From positions 2,976,001-3,040,000 of the forward strand of contig NZ_CP096276.1 of assembly GCF_024662235.1 (NCBI RefSeq): a DNA stretch of 64,000 nt, read 5' to 3'. The DNA comes from Pimelobacter simplex. GTDB lineage: Bacteria; Actinomycetota; Actinomycetes; Propionibacteriales; Nocardioidaceae. Position 1 is the first letter of the stretch. Each line of letters opens with the position of its first letter. The notes under the pieces are model-generated. The model was not told the DNA's origin, made no database searches, and saw only the letters and a list, made by a program, of their open reading frames with translations. Below, in pieces: positions 16,914 to 26,264 of the stretch. The position numbers and the translations under genes are program-made.

Positions 16914-18322
16914 CGCTGGACCGACTTGGTCTCGAGGAACTCCTCGATCCCGAACCGGCCGAGCTCCCTCCCGTTGCCCGAGCGGCCGTAGCCCCCGAAG
17001 GGCGCGGAGGGGTTGAACGCCGCGCCGTTGAGGTCGACCTGACCGGTCCGCATCCGGCGCGCGGCAGCCAGCGCTCGCTCGGGATCGGCGGACCACACCG
17101 CCCCGTGCAGCCCGTACGGCGACCGGTTGGCCATCGCGACGGCATCCGCGTCGGTGGCGTGCCCCTGGATCGTCAGCACCGGGCCGAAGACCTCCTCCCG
17201 GACGATCTCGGCATCGGGAGCCACGTCGGCGAGCACGGTCGGGGCGTGGAAGTGCCCGACGTCGCGCACCCGCCCGGAGCCGCCGCTGACGACGCGGGCG
17301 CCGGCCGCGACGGCACGGTCGACGAACCCGGCGACGGTGACCCGCTGCGCCGCTGACACGACCGGTCCCAGCCAGGTCGCCTCGTCGCGCGGATCGCCGA
17401 GCACGAGAGCCTCCGCAGCCGCGGCCGCGATGTCGATCGCCTCCCCCAGCACCGCGGACGGGACGAGCAGCCGCGACCAGGCGCTGCAGGTCTGTCCGGA
17501 GTTGAGCATCGCCGCCTGCACGCTGGCGGTCACCGCCCGCAGCAGATCCGCGTCGTCGAGCACGATGCTGGCCGACTTGCCGCCGAGCTCGAGGCACACA
17601 CGCTTGACGTCGGGCGCGGCGAGCGCGGTGATCCGGGCGCCGACAGCGGTGGACCCGGTGAAGGACACGACGTCCACGTCGGGGTGGGTGACGAGCGCCT
17701 CGCCGACGACCGGGCCGGCCCCGGGGACGAGGTTGAGGACACCGGCCGGAAGGCCCGCTCGGTCGGCCGCCTCGACCAGCAGGTAGGCGGACAGCGGCGT
17801 CAGCTCGGCCGGCTTGAGGACGACCGTGCAACCCGCCACCAGCGCGCCACCGACCTTGGCCAGCGCTTGGTAGAAGGGATAGTTCCACGGGGTGATGCAT
17901 GCCGCGACGCCCGCTGCCTCGCGCAGCACGAGCGAGGAACCGACCTGCTCCTCCCAGGCGACGTCCTTGGCCGCGTCGAGGTAGCCGCGCAGCACCGCCA
18001 GCCCGAGATCGACGTGCGCCTCACGCGCGATCACCACGGGGGCGCCGACCTCGGCCACGGTGGTGACGACGAGCTCGTCGTGGCCGGCGAGGAGCTCGTC
18101 GTACCAGCGCTCCAGGACCGCGAGGCGGTCGGAGACCGGCGCCGACGACCACGCAGCGAAGGCATCACGCGCTGCGGCGACCGCGGCGACCACGTCGCGC
18201 GGGCCGCCCTCGGCGACCCGTGCGATCACCTGCTCCGTGGCGGGGTTCTCGACCTCGCGGAGGCCTGCGTCGTACGGCGTCCGCCAGCGGCCACCGAGGT
18301 AGAGGCGACCCCGCGTGGTCAC
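16910..18322 (-). CDS. Aldehyde dehydrogenase family protein
   Basis: This is a 470-residue NAD(P)-dependent aldehyde dehydrogenase. The conserved elements are present: TPWNYPFYQALAKVGGALVAGCTVVLKPAELTPLSA for cofactor binding, FTGSTAVGARI, the general base in LELGGKSASIV, and the catalytic cysteine in LNSGQTCSAWSRLLV. The C-terminus has EEVFGPVLTI and GGYGRSGNGRELGRFGIEEFLETK. The GTG at 18322 is chosen because it forms a GTGA overlap with the preceding gene; an earlier start would add 21 unlikely residues. It probably oxidises the aldehyde made by the ThDP decarboxylase of the same operon. Confidence 0.92.
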   Translation of the reverse strand: MTTRGRLYLGGRWRTPYDAGLREVENPATEQVIARVAEGGPRDVVAAVAAARDAFAAWSSAPVSDRLAVLERWYDELLAGHDELVVTTVAEVGAPVVIAREAHVDLGLAVLRGYLDAAKDVAWEEQVGSSLVLREAAGVAACITPWNYPFYQALAKVGGALVAGCTVVLKPAELTPLSAYLLVEAADRAGLPAGVLNLVPGAGPVVGEALVTHPDVDVVSFTGSTAVGARITALAAPDVKRVCLELGGKSASIVLDDADLLRAVTASVQAAMLNSGQTCSAWSRLLVPSAVLGEAIDIAAAAAEALVLGDPRDEATWLGPVVSAAQRVTVAGFVDRAVAAGARVVSGGSGRVRDVGHFHAPTVLADVAPDAEIVREEVFGPVLTIQGHATDADAVAMANRSPYGLHGAVWSADPERALAAARRMRTGQVDLNGAAFNPSAPFGGYGRSGNGRELGRFGIEEFLETKSVQR

Positions 18323-19509
18323 CCCGTGACCCCGAAGCGTTCCCGCAGCGCGGCGGAGTTGCGTGCGGTCAGCTCGAGCGCGCACTCTCGCAGCGTTCGT
18401 CCCGAGGCGTCCGCGTCGTCGCCGACCTCCGTGAGGAGACGGCGCATCACCGTGTCGATCTTGGCGAAGGACGACTCCGACGTCGGCGCGACGTCACCGA
18501 AGACGACCCACCACCACCAGGCATTGGTCATGACGTTCGCCAGGAAGTCCGGTACGACGGGGATCCCGCGCGCCACGAGCGCAGCCTCGGCCTCCGGAAG
18601 GGTCGGCATGTTGGCGCCCTCGACGAGGATCCGCGCCTGCACGCGGTCAGCGTCGTCGGGCCCGATGACGTACGACATCGCGGCCGGCACCAGCAGGTCG
18701 CAGGGAACGTCCAGCCACGCGTCGCGGTCGCCGAGCTCGACGCCGTCGGGCAGCGCGTCGCGCGCGATCACGCCGAGGCCGTCGCGCGCGGCGAGCAGTG
18801 CCTCGACGTCGAGCCCGCGGTCGTCGCGGATCAGCCCGTCGCGGTCGGCGACGGCGACGACCCGCACCCCGGCCGTGGCCAGGTAGCGCGCGGCAGCGCC
18901 GCCGATGGAGCCGAATCCCTGCACCACGGCCGTCGCCTCGGCCGCTGCGATGCCCTCGCGCTCGGCCATCACGAGCGCAGCCTGGGCGACGCCGTAGCCG
19001 CCGACGAGGTCGCCGAGCGAGATCCCGCCGACGATGTCGGCGAACGCCGAGGCGAGGCGCTCGCGGGCCGCGGGTGCGTCGTCGAGCGTCGCGAAGACGG
19101 CCTCGACGGTGGACGGCAGGCCGAGGTCGGCCGCCACCTTGTCGATGGTCTCCTGGCGCAGACCGAAGTCCTCGCCGGTGTTCCACTGCTCCTTGACGAC
19201 GGGCAGGACGGCCGCGAGGAAGCGGCGCAGCACCTCGGTGGCCTGGGGGTCCGCGGGATCGATGTCGATACCGCCCTTGCCCCCGCCCAGCGGCAGGTAA
19301 CGGTCGGCGGGGTCGTAGACCAGCGCCTCCTTGCGGGTCATCCCTTGGGCGAGCCCGCGCACCTCGGCGAGCGAGCAGCCCTCGCGCAGCCGCAGGCCGC
19401 CACTGGCCAGGCCGCGCACGAGGGTGTCGATCACGACGTACCCCTTGCGGGCGGTGACCGGATCGGTCCAGGTGATCTCCAGCAGGCTGTCACGGGTGGG
19501 GGCGGTCAT
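18319..19509 (-). CDS. Glu/Leu/Phe/Val dehydrogenase family protein
   Basis: This is a 396-residue amino-acid dehydrogenase of the glutamate dehydrogenase superfamily. It contains the substrate-binding lysine region YLPLGGGKGGIDIDP, the second conserved segment NTGEDFGL, a Rossmann domain VVQGFGSIGGAAARYLATAG with VVAVADRDG, and the ILVEGANMP loop typical of GDH. It would interconvert a 2-oxoacid and amino acid with NAD(P)H, either starting amino-acid breakdown or recapturing ammonia. The ATG forms an ATGA overlap with the ThDP decarboxylase gene. The N-terminus is shorter than canonical glutamate dehydrogenases, so preference for a substrate other than glutamate is plausible. Confidence 0.88.
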   Translation of the reverse strand: MTAPTRDSLLEITWTDPVTARKGYVVIDTLVRGLASGGLRLREGCSLAEVRGLAQGMTRKEALVYDPADRYLPLGGGKGGIDIDPADPQATEVLRRFLAAVLPVVKEQWNTGEDFGLRQETIDKVAADLGLPSTVEAVFATLDDAPAARERLASAFADIVGGISLGDLVGGYGVAQAALVMAEREGIAAAEATAVVQGFGSIGGAAARYLATAGVRVVAVADRDGLIRDDRGLDVEALLAARDGLGVIARDALPDGVELGDRDAWLDVPCDLLVPAAMSYVIGPDDADRVQARILVEGANMPTLPEAEAALVARGIPVVPDFLANVMTNAWWWWVVFGDVAPTSESSFAKIDTVMRRLLTEVGDDADASGRTLRECALELTARNSAALRERFGVTG

Positions 19510-21113
19510 CGGGCTCCTCCTTCGCGGGGCATGCGGACGTGGATCACGGTGGGCTGGTCGGCGACGAGCGCGTCGCGGACCGCGGCGGTGAGGTCGGACG
19601 GCGTACCGTCGCCGCCGAGGTCGACGGTGACGCCGAGGCAGCCGACGGCGCGGCCCAGCGCCGCGAAGTCGGGCGCCGGGAAGGTCACCGCGTGGACCGG
19701 GTCGCCACGCTCGGCCATCTCGTTGCGGATCTCGCCGTACCCGGAGTTGTCGACGACCACGACGGGCAGCGCGATCCCCAGCTCCGCGGCGGTCGCCAGC
19801 TCGGCGACGGTGAACATGATCCCGCCGTCACCCAGCATCGCGACGACAGGACGGTCGGGGTTGCCGACCTTGGCACCGATGCCGGCGGGCAGGCCGAAGC
19901 CGAGCGTGCCGTACCCGGTCGGGAACAGGTACGACGACGGCGTGTACGTCGCGAGGTTGGCGAGCGCGCCGAGGTAGCAGGCCATCGCGTTGTCGGTCGC
20001 CATCACCACGTCCCGCGGTACGGCGGCCGCGAGCGCCGCGACGACGTCCAGCCACTCAGCGCCTTCGGCCTGCGCGTCCTTCGCCTTGCGCTCGCGCCAA
20101 GCGGCGGTGTCCGGCCGGGCCGGCTCCCCGGCACCCAGCGCGCCGAGGAGCCCGTCGAGCGCCGCCGCCGCATCACCGAGCACGGCCACGGCGGGCGCGG
20201 CATTGGTCACCATGCCGACCGGGTCGACATCGATGCGGACGAGCTTGCCGGTCACCGGCAGCGGGCCGTACCAGAGGTCGGCCGGTGCGAGCTCCGTACC
20301 GATCGCGACCACGACGTCGGCCTCGTCGGCGAGTGCCCTGATCGTGGGCAGGTGGATGCCGGCGCCGAGGGCGAGCGGGTGGTCCTCGGGCAGCACGCCC
20401 TTGCCGTTGGTCGTCGACACGACCAGCGCGCCGAGCCTCTCGGCGAGCGCCTGCACCTGCGCAGCGGCGCTCCGAGCACCGCCACCGATCACCAGCAGTG
20501 GAGCGGTCGCGCCGTCGAGAACCGCCGCGGCAGCGGCGATCGAGGCCTCCGCAGCCGCACGCGGGGCGGCGACGACGGGCTCGACGAGGACCACCTCGGC
20601 GGCCTCCTCCAGCACGTCCAGCGGCACCTCCAGGTGCACCGGCCGGGGCCTCCCGGACGTCATGATCGAGAACGCCTGGGCGACTGCCGTGGGGATCTCC
20701 GCCACGCTCGTCGGACGCAGGCTGGCCGCGGCGACCGCCGCCAGCGCGGCACCCTGGTCGCGGGTCTCGTGCAGCAGGCCGTTGCCGGTCGCGGGGTGCC
20801 GCAGCGGCAGCCCGGGTGAGACCACGAGGATCGGCACGGAGTCCGAGTAGGCCTGGCCGACCGCCGTCGCAGCGTTGAGCAGCGCCGGTCCGCTGGTGAC
20901 GACCGCGACGCCGACCCGGCCCGTCGTACGGGCGTACCCGTCGGCGGCGTAGCCCGCCCCCTGCTCGTGCCGGGTGCTCACGTGCCGCACCCCGTGGGCC
21001 GGAAGGTGCTTGTAGATCTCGAGGTTGTGGGTGCCCGGGATGCCGAACGCGACGTCGACCCCGTGCGCGGCGAGGGCGGCGACGAGCGCCTCGCCTCCGG
21101 TCATGGTGGCCAT
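19506..21113 (-). CDS. ThDP-dependent 2-oxoacid decarboxylase (acetolactate-synthase-like)
   Basis: This is a 535-residue thiamine-diphosphate enzyme with the three-domain layout of acetolactate synthase and 2-oxoacid decarboxylases. The N-terminal PYR domain has the activating glutamate in RHEQGAGYAADGYAR. The middle domain has PLLVIGGGARSAAAQVQALAERLG. The C-terminal domain has the cofactor motif MLGDGGIMFTVAELATAAELGIALPVVVVDN. The N-terminal region reminds me of 5-guanidino-2-oxopentanoate decarboxylase (AruI) of arginine breakdown, but this is recollection, not a search. Being flanked by amino-acid dehydrogenase, oxidase and aldehyde dehydrogenase genes argues for decarboxylation to an aldehyde rather than acetolactate synthesis. 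Confidence 0.85.
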   Translation of the reverse strand: MATMTGGEALVAALAAHGVDVAFGIPGTHNLEIYKHLPAHGVRHVSTRHEQGAGYAADGYARTTGRVGVAVVTSGPALLNAATAVGQAYSDSVPILVVSPGLPLRHPATGNGLLHETRDQGAALAAVAAASLRPTSVAEIPTAVAQAFSIMTSGRPRPVHLEVPLDVLEEAAEVVLVEPVVAAPRAAAEASIAAAAAVLDGATAPLLVIGGGARSAAAQVQALAERLGALVVSTTNGKGVLPEDHPLALGAGIHLPTIRALADEADVVVAIGTELAPADLWYGPLPVTGKLVRIDVDPVGMVTNAAPAVAVLGDAAAALDGLLGALGAGEPARPDTAAWRERKAKDAQAEGAEWLDVVAALAAAVPRDVVMATDNAMACYLGALANLATYTPSSYLFPTGYGTLGFGLPAGIGAKVGNPDRPVVAMLGDGGIMFTVAELATAAELGIALPVVVVDNSGYGEIRNEMAERGDPVHAVTFPAPDFAALGRAVGCLGVTVDLGGDGTPSDLTAAVRDALVADQPTVIHVRMPREGGAR

Positions 21114-21114
21114 G

Positions 21115-21906
21115 TCAGGATCCCTTCGACGAGTCGGCGTAGACGACCTTGCCCAGCCACTGTCCTCCGTCGACGCTCAGCACGTCACCGGTGATGTAGC
21201 CGGCCCGGCGCGGGTCGAGCAGGAAGGCGGCGGACTCGGCGACCTCCTCCGGCGTGGTGAAGCGGGCGGCGGGCACCGAGCCCAGCACCCGGGCCCGGTC
21301 GGCCTCGGTCGGCCAGAGCGCGGCACCGGCCCCCTCGGTCTCGGTCGGCCCGGGCGAGATGCAGTTGACCCGGACCCCGCGGGATCCCCACTCCGAGGCC
21401 AGGGTGCGGGTCATCGCGAGGATGCCGCCCTTGGCCGCGGCGCTGTGCACCGTGCCGGGATGACCGTGCCAGGCATAGGACGCGATCACGTTGAGGATCG
21501 AGCCCTCCCCCTGGGCAAGCATGTGCTGCCCAGCCGCCCTGGTGGCGTAGAACGTGCCGTTGAGGACGATGTCGACGACCGCCCTCCAACCACCCGGCGA
21601 CAGGTCCTCCGCCGGGCAGACGAAGTTGCCGGCCGCGTTGTTGACCAGTGCGTCGATCCGGCCGAAGTCGGCCACCACGGCGTCGACCGCGGCCGTGACC
21701 GCGTCGGCGTCGCGGACGTCGCAGCTCGCGAACCCCGCGCGCACACCGTGCTTCTCGGCCATCCGGACGGTCTCCTCGAGCGGCTCGGTCCGGCGACCGA
21801 GGACGACGACGTCGCCCCCGCCCTCGGCGTACCGCAGCGCGACGGCGCGGCCGATCCCGGACCCGCCGCCGGTCACCAGCGCGACCTTGCCGGCGAACTC
21901 ACTCAT
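21115..21906 (-). CDS. SDR family oxidoreductase, dienoyl-CoA-reductase-like
   Basis: This is a 263-residue short-chain dehydrogenase. It has the cofactor motif VTGGGSGIGRAVAL, NNAAGNF in place of the usual NNAG, and the C-terminal GYITGDVLSVDGGQW. The NNAAGNF segment and the missing catalytic tyrosine at the expected YxxxK position (HSAAAKGG is seen instead) resemble peroxisomal-type 2,4-dienoyl-CoA reductases. Action on an acyl-CoA would suit the neighbouring acyl-CoA synthetase and dehydrogenase. The ATG has an AGGAGA ribosome site and overlaps the end of the synthetase gene by 8 bp. The substrate is inferred from context only. Confidence 0.85.
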   Translation of the reverse strand: MSEFAGKVALVTGGGSGIGRAVALRYAEGGGDVVVLGRRTEPLEETVRMAEKHGVRAGFASCDVRDADAVTAAVDAVVADFGRIDALVNNAAGNFVCPAEDLSPGGWRAVVDIVLNGTFYATRAAGQHMLAQGEGSILNVIASYAWHGHPGTVHSAAAKGGILAMTRTLASEWGSRGVRVNCISPGPTETEGAGAALWPTEADRARVLGSVPAARFTTPEEVAESAAFLLDPRRAGYITGDVLSVDGGQWLGKVVYADSSKGS

Positions 21907-23989
21907 GCTTGTCTCCTGACACATCGGTGGGGTGGTCGGCTGCGAGGACGAGCGCGTCGACCGCGACCGCGCCCTCGGGGCCGACCCGGAGGGGGTTGAT
22001 CTCGCACTCCACGAGATCAGGGTCGTCGGCCAGCAGGCACGAGACCGCCGCGACCACGTCGGCCGCCGCGGCCACGTCGACCGCAGCACGCCCACGCCAG
22101 CCGTCGAGGAGCGGGTAGGCGCGCAGCGCCTCGATCATCCGGCGTGCCTCGGCGGGCTCGACCGGTGCGAGTGCGACCTGGACATCGCGGTAGAGCTCGG
22201 CCTGAACTCCGCCGATGCCCACGAGGACGACCGGCCCGAAGGAGCTGTCCCGGCGAGCGCCGACGATCAGCTCCACCGTGTCCGAGCGCTGGTCCATCTC
22301 CTCCAGCACGTAGTCACCCTCACCCAGACGCCCACTCATCGCCACGAACGCCGCCTCCGCGGCCGCCACGTCGGCCAGACCGACGGCGACGCCGCCGACC
22401 TCGGTCTTGTGCTCCAGCCAACCGGCCTTGAGGACGTAGGGGGCGGTGAGCCGGGCAGCCGCGGCGTGCAGGCCGGCGACGTCGCGGACGGCGGCGGCGC
22501 CCGGGTAGGCGACACCGGCGGCCGCGACCCGGTCGCGCCCCGCGAGGTAGTCGAGCGCCTTGCCGGTCTCGGCCGTCGGCGGGGCCACGGCTCGGGGCAC
22601 GGTCCGGGCGGCGTCCTCGGCCATCGCGGTCGCCAGCTCCAGCGAGCGCGCCACGGCGTCGATCGTGTGCAGCGTCGGCACCGACTGCTCGCGCATCGAG
22701 CGGACGGCGACCGAGTCGTGGCTCATGCTGTGCACGAGGACCGGCCGCTGCTGCTCGCCGACGACACCGGCCAGCGCGCCGACGACCTCGAGCTCGCGCT
22801 CGACGAGCTCGGGGGTGTCGGCGCCGTAGCAGCCGAAGTAGCCCGACAGCACGACCGCGTCGACCTCGCCGCTCCCGGCGAGCACGTCGACCACCCGCGC
22901 GTACGTCGACAGGTCCTGCTCGCCCGCCCCCGCCAGGTCCACGGGGTTGGCCACGGCGGCCGCGGCGGGGAGGAGGCCGGCGAGCGCAGCCCGGGTGGCG
23001 TCGGAGAGCCGCGGTACCTCCAGCGCGTGGCGCGCGAACGTGTCGGCAGCGATCGCGCCCTGGCCCCCGCTGTCGCTGACGATCGCGACCCGGCGCCCGG
23101 CCGGCAGCGGACCCCCGAGCAGCAGGTGCGCGAGCTCGACCGCCTGTGCGGGCGTGTCGACGAGCGAGGCCCCGGCGGCACGGCACGCCGCGCGGACGAC
23201 ATCCGTCGCCGCGGTCAGTGCGCCGGTGTGGGACTGCGCCGCGGCCCGGCTCGCCTCGCTGGCACCCACCGTCAGCACGACGACCGGCTTGCCGGCCTCG
23301 CGCAGTCGCGCCATCGTCGCGACCAGCCCACGCGCATCGGCGAAGCTCTCCAGGTAGAGAACCACCGCGCGGGTCTGCTCGTGGTCGACGAGGTCGTCGA
23401 GCAGCTCGGCCGCGGTGACGTCGACCTGGTTGCCGACCGAGACGAAGCGCGAGACGCCGAGGCCCTCGTGGGCCGCGAGTCCGGCCAGCTCGAGCCCGAG
23501 CTGGCCGGACTGGGAGATGATCGCGAGCCGGCCCGGCGAGAAGGTCCCCCAGGCGAGCTCGAGGTCGGTCGCGGCGTCGTACAGCCCCAGGCAGTTGGGA
23601 CCGACGATCCGGGCGCCTGCGGCACGGATCCGCTCGGCGAGCCGGCGCTCGAGGCCGGGCTCACCGTGGGCGGTGTCGATGCCGGCGGTGATGCCGAGGA
23701 AGCCTCGGGTGCCCAGCGCGAGAGCCTGGTCGACGATGGCGGGGACGCTCGCAGCCGGAGCACAGAGGACGACCAGCTCAGGCACCTGATCCCGTTCGGC
23801 CAGCTCGGCGAGCGAACGGACGGACGGCGCGCCGTCGATGGTGGCGCCCTTGGCGTTGACCAGGTGGACCTGGCGCCGCGCGGCGCCCCGGAGGGCGCCG
23901 CGGGCCAGCCAGTAGCCCCACTTCGCGGGGTCGGCCGAGGCTCCGACGACCGCGACCGAGCGCGGGTCGGAGAAGACGGTGAGCGTCAT
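21899..23989 (-). CDS. ADP-forming acyl-CoA synthetase (acetate-CoA ligase family)
   Basis: This is a 696-residue fused acyl-CoA synthetase of the NDP-forming type, which activates a carboxylic acid with ATP and CoA. Domains in order are: an N-terminal CoA-binding domain (VAVVGASADPAKWGYWLARGAL), succinyl-CoA-ligase-like domains with GPNCLGLYD and the phosphorylated histidine region SHTGALTAATDV, and a C-terminal ATP-grasp domain with PYVLKAGWLEHKTEVGGVAVGL, LVGIGGVQAELY and the DPDLVECEINPLRV metal motif. It would take the acid from the aldehyde dehydrogenase to an acyl-CoA for the dehydrogenase encoded just upstream. It shows a 4-bp ATGA overlap with the dehydrogenase gene and an 8-bp overlap with the SDR gene. 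Confidence 0.9.
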   Translation of the reverse strand: MTLTVFSDPRSVAVVGASADPAKWGYWLARGALRGAARRQVHLVNAKGATIDGAPSVRSLAELAERDQVPELVVLCAPAASVPAIVDQALALGTRGFLGITAGIDTAHGEPGLERRLAERIRAAGARIVGPNCLGLYDAATDLELAWGTFSPGRLAIISQSGQLGLELAGLAAHEGLGVSRFVSVGNQVDVTAAELLDDLVDHEQTRAVVLYLESFADARGLVATMARLREAGKPVVVLTVGASEASRAAAQSHTGALTAATDVVRAACRAAGASLVDTPAQAVELAHLLLGGPLPAGRRVAIVSDSGGQGAIAADTFARHALEVPRLSDATRAALAGLLPAAAAVANPVDLAGAGEQDLSTYARVVDVLAGSGEVDAVVLSGYFGCYGADTPELVERELEVVGALAGVVGEQQRPVLVHSMSHDSVAVRSMREQSVPTLHTIDAVARSLELATAMAEDAARTVPRAVAPPTAETGKALDYLAGRDRVAAAGVAYPGAAAVRDVAGLHAAAARLTAPYVLKAGWLEHKTEVGGVAVGLADVAAAEAAFVAMSGRLGEGDYVLEEMDQRSDTVELIVGARRDSSFGPVVLVGIGGVQAELYRDVQVALAPVEPAEARRMIEALRAYPLLDGWRGRAAVDVAAAADVVAAVSCLLADDPDLVECEINPLRVGPEGAVAVDALVLAADHPTDVSGDKHE

Positions 23990-25152
23990 CGTGCTGCGAC
24001 CGCCCGCGAGATGATCAGCCGCTGGATGTCGCTGGTGCCCTCCTCGAGCTCCTCGAGCTTGGCGTCGCGGACCCACTTCTCCAGCAGGAACTCGCGGCTG
24101 TAGCCCCAGCCACCGTGGATCGACAGCGCCGCGTTGGTCACCCACGAGGTGTTCTCGGACGCGGTCAACTTGGTGACCGCCGACTCCATGGCGGTCATCT
24201 CGCCCTGGTCGTAGAGGCGCGCGGCGCGCATCGTCACCAGGTGCGAGATGTCGGTCTTGGCGGCCATGTCGGCGAGCCGGAAGGCGACCGCCTGGTGCTC
24301 GATGATCGGCTTGCCGAACTGCGTGCGCTCCTGCGCGTACTGCGCCGACTGATCGAGGGCAGCACGCGAGAGACCGGTGGCGCCGGCACCGATGAGGATG
24401 CGCGAGGCGTCGAAGGTGCGCATGAGGCCGTAGAAGCCCTGGCCCTCGTCGCCGAGGCGGCAGTCGAGCGGCACCCGGACGTCCTCGAGGAAGACCTCGG
24501 CGTTGACGATGCCGCGCTGGCCCATCTTCTTCATCGGCTGGCCGATGGTGACGCCGGGGAGATCCCGGTCGACCACGAAGGCGGTCACGCCGCGCGAGCG
24601 CAGCGACGGGTCGACGGTCGCGAAGACGATGATCCACTGGGCGTAAGGGGCGTTGGAGATCCACGTCTTCTGGCCGTTGAGGACGTACTCGTCCCCCTCG
24701 CGCACCGCCCGCGTCTGCAGGGCGGCCGAGTCGGAGCCGACGCCGGGCTCGGTGACCGCGAGCGCCGTGACCGGCGGGTTGTCGCCGGTCAGGGGCGTCA
24801 GCCAACGCTTCTTCTGCTCCTCGTTGCCCAGCGCCTCGACCGGGCCGGCGAAGAACGCGCTGGAGGTGAGGAAGTTGCCGATCCCCACGTCTCCGTAGCA
24901 GAGCTCCTGCTGGACCAGGCACTGCGTGACGAGGTCGGTGACCCCGCCGCCGCCGTACTCCGCCGGGAGCATGTACGACGCCAGGCCGATCTGCGCGGCC
25001 TTCTGCCACAGGTCGAGCGGCGACTCGGTGTCCGCCTCGTCGACCTCCCGGGCACGGGGGCGGATCTCGCGTGCGGCGAAGTCGCGGGCCAGCGTGACGA
25101 ACTCCTGCTGCTCGTCGGTCAGTGCGATGCCGTCGCGGATGATGTGGCTCAT
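23986..25152 (-). CDS. Acyl-CoA dehydrogenase
   Basis: This is a 388-residue FAD-dependent acyl-CoA dehydrogenase that would introduce an alpha-beta double bond in an acyl-CoA. Signature stretches include ALAVTEPGVGSDSAALQT, YVLNGQKTWISNAPYA, FGKPIIEHQAVAFRLADMA and GGWGYSREFLLEKWVRDAKLEELEEGTSDIQRLIISR. The acidic LEELEEGTSDIQ region carries the catalytic glutamate of the family. The gene follows the ABC ATPase by 33 bp and overlaps the acyl-CoA synthetase by 4 bp. The operon lacks an enoyl-CoA hydratase and thiolase, so later steps must be encoded elsewhere. Confidence 0.93.
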   Translation of the reverse strand: MSHIIRDGIALTDEQQEFVTLARDFAAREIRPRAREVDEADTESPLDLWQKAAQIGLASYMLPAEYGGGGVTDLVTQCLVQQELCYGDVGIGNFLTSSAFFAGPVEALGNEEQKKRWLTPLTGDNPPVTALAVTEPGVGSDSAALQTRAVREGDEYVLNGQKTWISNAPYAQWIIVFATVDPSLRSRGVTAFVVDRDLPGVTIGQPMKKMGQRGIVNAEVFLEDVRVPLDCRLGDEGQGFYGLMRTFDASRILIGAGATGLSRAALDQSAQYAQERTQFGKPIIEHQAVAFRLADMAAKTDISHLVTMRAARLYDQGEMTAMESAVTKLTASENTSWVTNAALSIHGGWGYSREFLLEKWVRDAKLEELEEGTSDIQRLIISRAVAAR

Positions 25153-25185
25153 CTGGGTCTTCCTCAGTTCTGGGATCGGTGGGGG

Positions 25186-26244
25186 TCAGGCGGCGGTGTC
25201 GTCACGGACGACGAGGGCGTGCTCGGGGTGCCAGTGGGCAGCGACCGGCAGGCCCGGGCTGGGGGTGAGCGCTCCGCGTACCTCGGAGCGCGTGATGAGG
25301 TGGCGGCCGTCGGGCAGGGCGATCTCGACGCGCAGGCCGGAGCCGAGGTACACGACCTCGCGCACCACGCCGTCGATGCCGTTGTGACCGGAGGGCAGCT
25401 CGGAACCGGCGGCGCTGAGCCGCACGTGCTCGGGCCGGACGACGAGCGCCGAGCCGTCGTCGACGCCGTGGCCGCGGCCGGTGAAGATGTTCGACTCCCC
25501 CAGGAACTCCGCGGTGTAGCGGCTCGCCGGGCGCTCGTAGAGCTCGACCGGCGTACCGACCTGGACGAGGGCGCCGTCGCGCAGGACCGCGATCCGGTCC
25601 GACATCGCCAGCGCCTCCTCCTGGTCGTGGGTGACGAACACGAAGGTCGTGCCGAGCTCGCGGTGCAGCCGCTTGATCTCGAGCTGGAGCTGCTCGCGCA
25701 GCCGCTTGTCGAGGGCACCCAGCGGCTCGTCCATGAGCAGCGCCTGGGGCTGGAAGACGATCGCCCGGGCCAGCGCGACGCGCTGCTGCTGGCCGCCGGA
25801 GAGCTGCGCGGGGCGGCGCTTGCCCAGGTGGCCGAGCTCGACGACGTCGAGGGCACGCTGGACCCGCTCGGCGACCTGCGCCTTGGAGATCCGGCGCCGC
25901 TTCAGCGGAAAGGCGACGTTGTCCCAGACGCTCATGTGCGGGAACAGCGCGTAGTGCTGGAAGACCATGCCGAGGTCGCGGCGGTACGGCGGCACCTTGG
26001 TGAGGTCCTTGCCGCCGACCTCGATCGCGCCGCTGTCGGCGCTGATGAAGCCCGCGATGATGTTGAGCAGGGTCGACTTGCCCGAGCCGCTCGATCCGAG
26101 CAGGGTGAGGAACTCCCCCGGCTCGATCGAGAGGGAGATGTCGTCGACCGCGGTCATCGACTTGTAGCGCTTGACGACATTGCGGATGTCGATGGAGACG
26201 CCGGTGCCGGCGAGGGTGCTGGTGGTGCTGGGGTTCTGGGACAT
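25186..26244 (-). CDS. ABC importer ATPase, PotA-like
   Basis: This is a 352-residue ATPase of the polyamine/Fe-type importer family. It has Walker A GSSGSGKST, the Q-loop in VFQHYALFPHMSV, signature LSGGQQQRVALARA, Walker B LLMDEPLGALD and the switch histidine FVTHDQEEALAMSD. The C-terminal 110 residues form a TOBE regulatory domain (VVRPEHVRLSAAG). It is encoded 20 bp after the second permease with an AGGAG ribosome site. With two permeases and a lipoprotein it makes a complete importer at the head of the catabolic operon. Confidence 0.93.
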   Translation of the reverse strand: MSQNPSTTSTLAGTGVSIDIRNVVKRYKSMTAVDDISLSIEPGEFLTLLGSSGSGKSTLLNIIAGFISADSGAIEVGGKDLTKVPPYRRDLGMVFQHYALFPHMSVWDNVAFPLKRRRISKAQVAERVQRALDVVELGHLGKRRPAQLSGGQQQRVALARAIVFQPQALLMDEPLGALDKRLREQLQLEIKRLHRELGTTFVFVTHDQEEALAMSDRIAVLRDGALVQVGTPVELYERPASRYTAEFLGESNIFTGRGHGVDDGSALVVRPEHVRLSAAGSELPSGHNGIDGVVREVVYLGSGLRVEIALPDGRHLITRSEVRGALTPSPGLPVAAHWHPEHALVVRDDTAA

Positions 26245-26264
26245 GAGAGTGCTCCTGGTGGCGG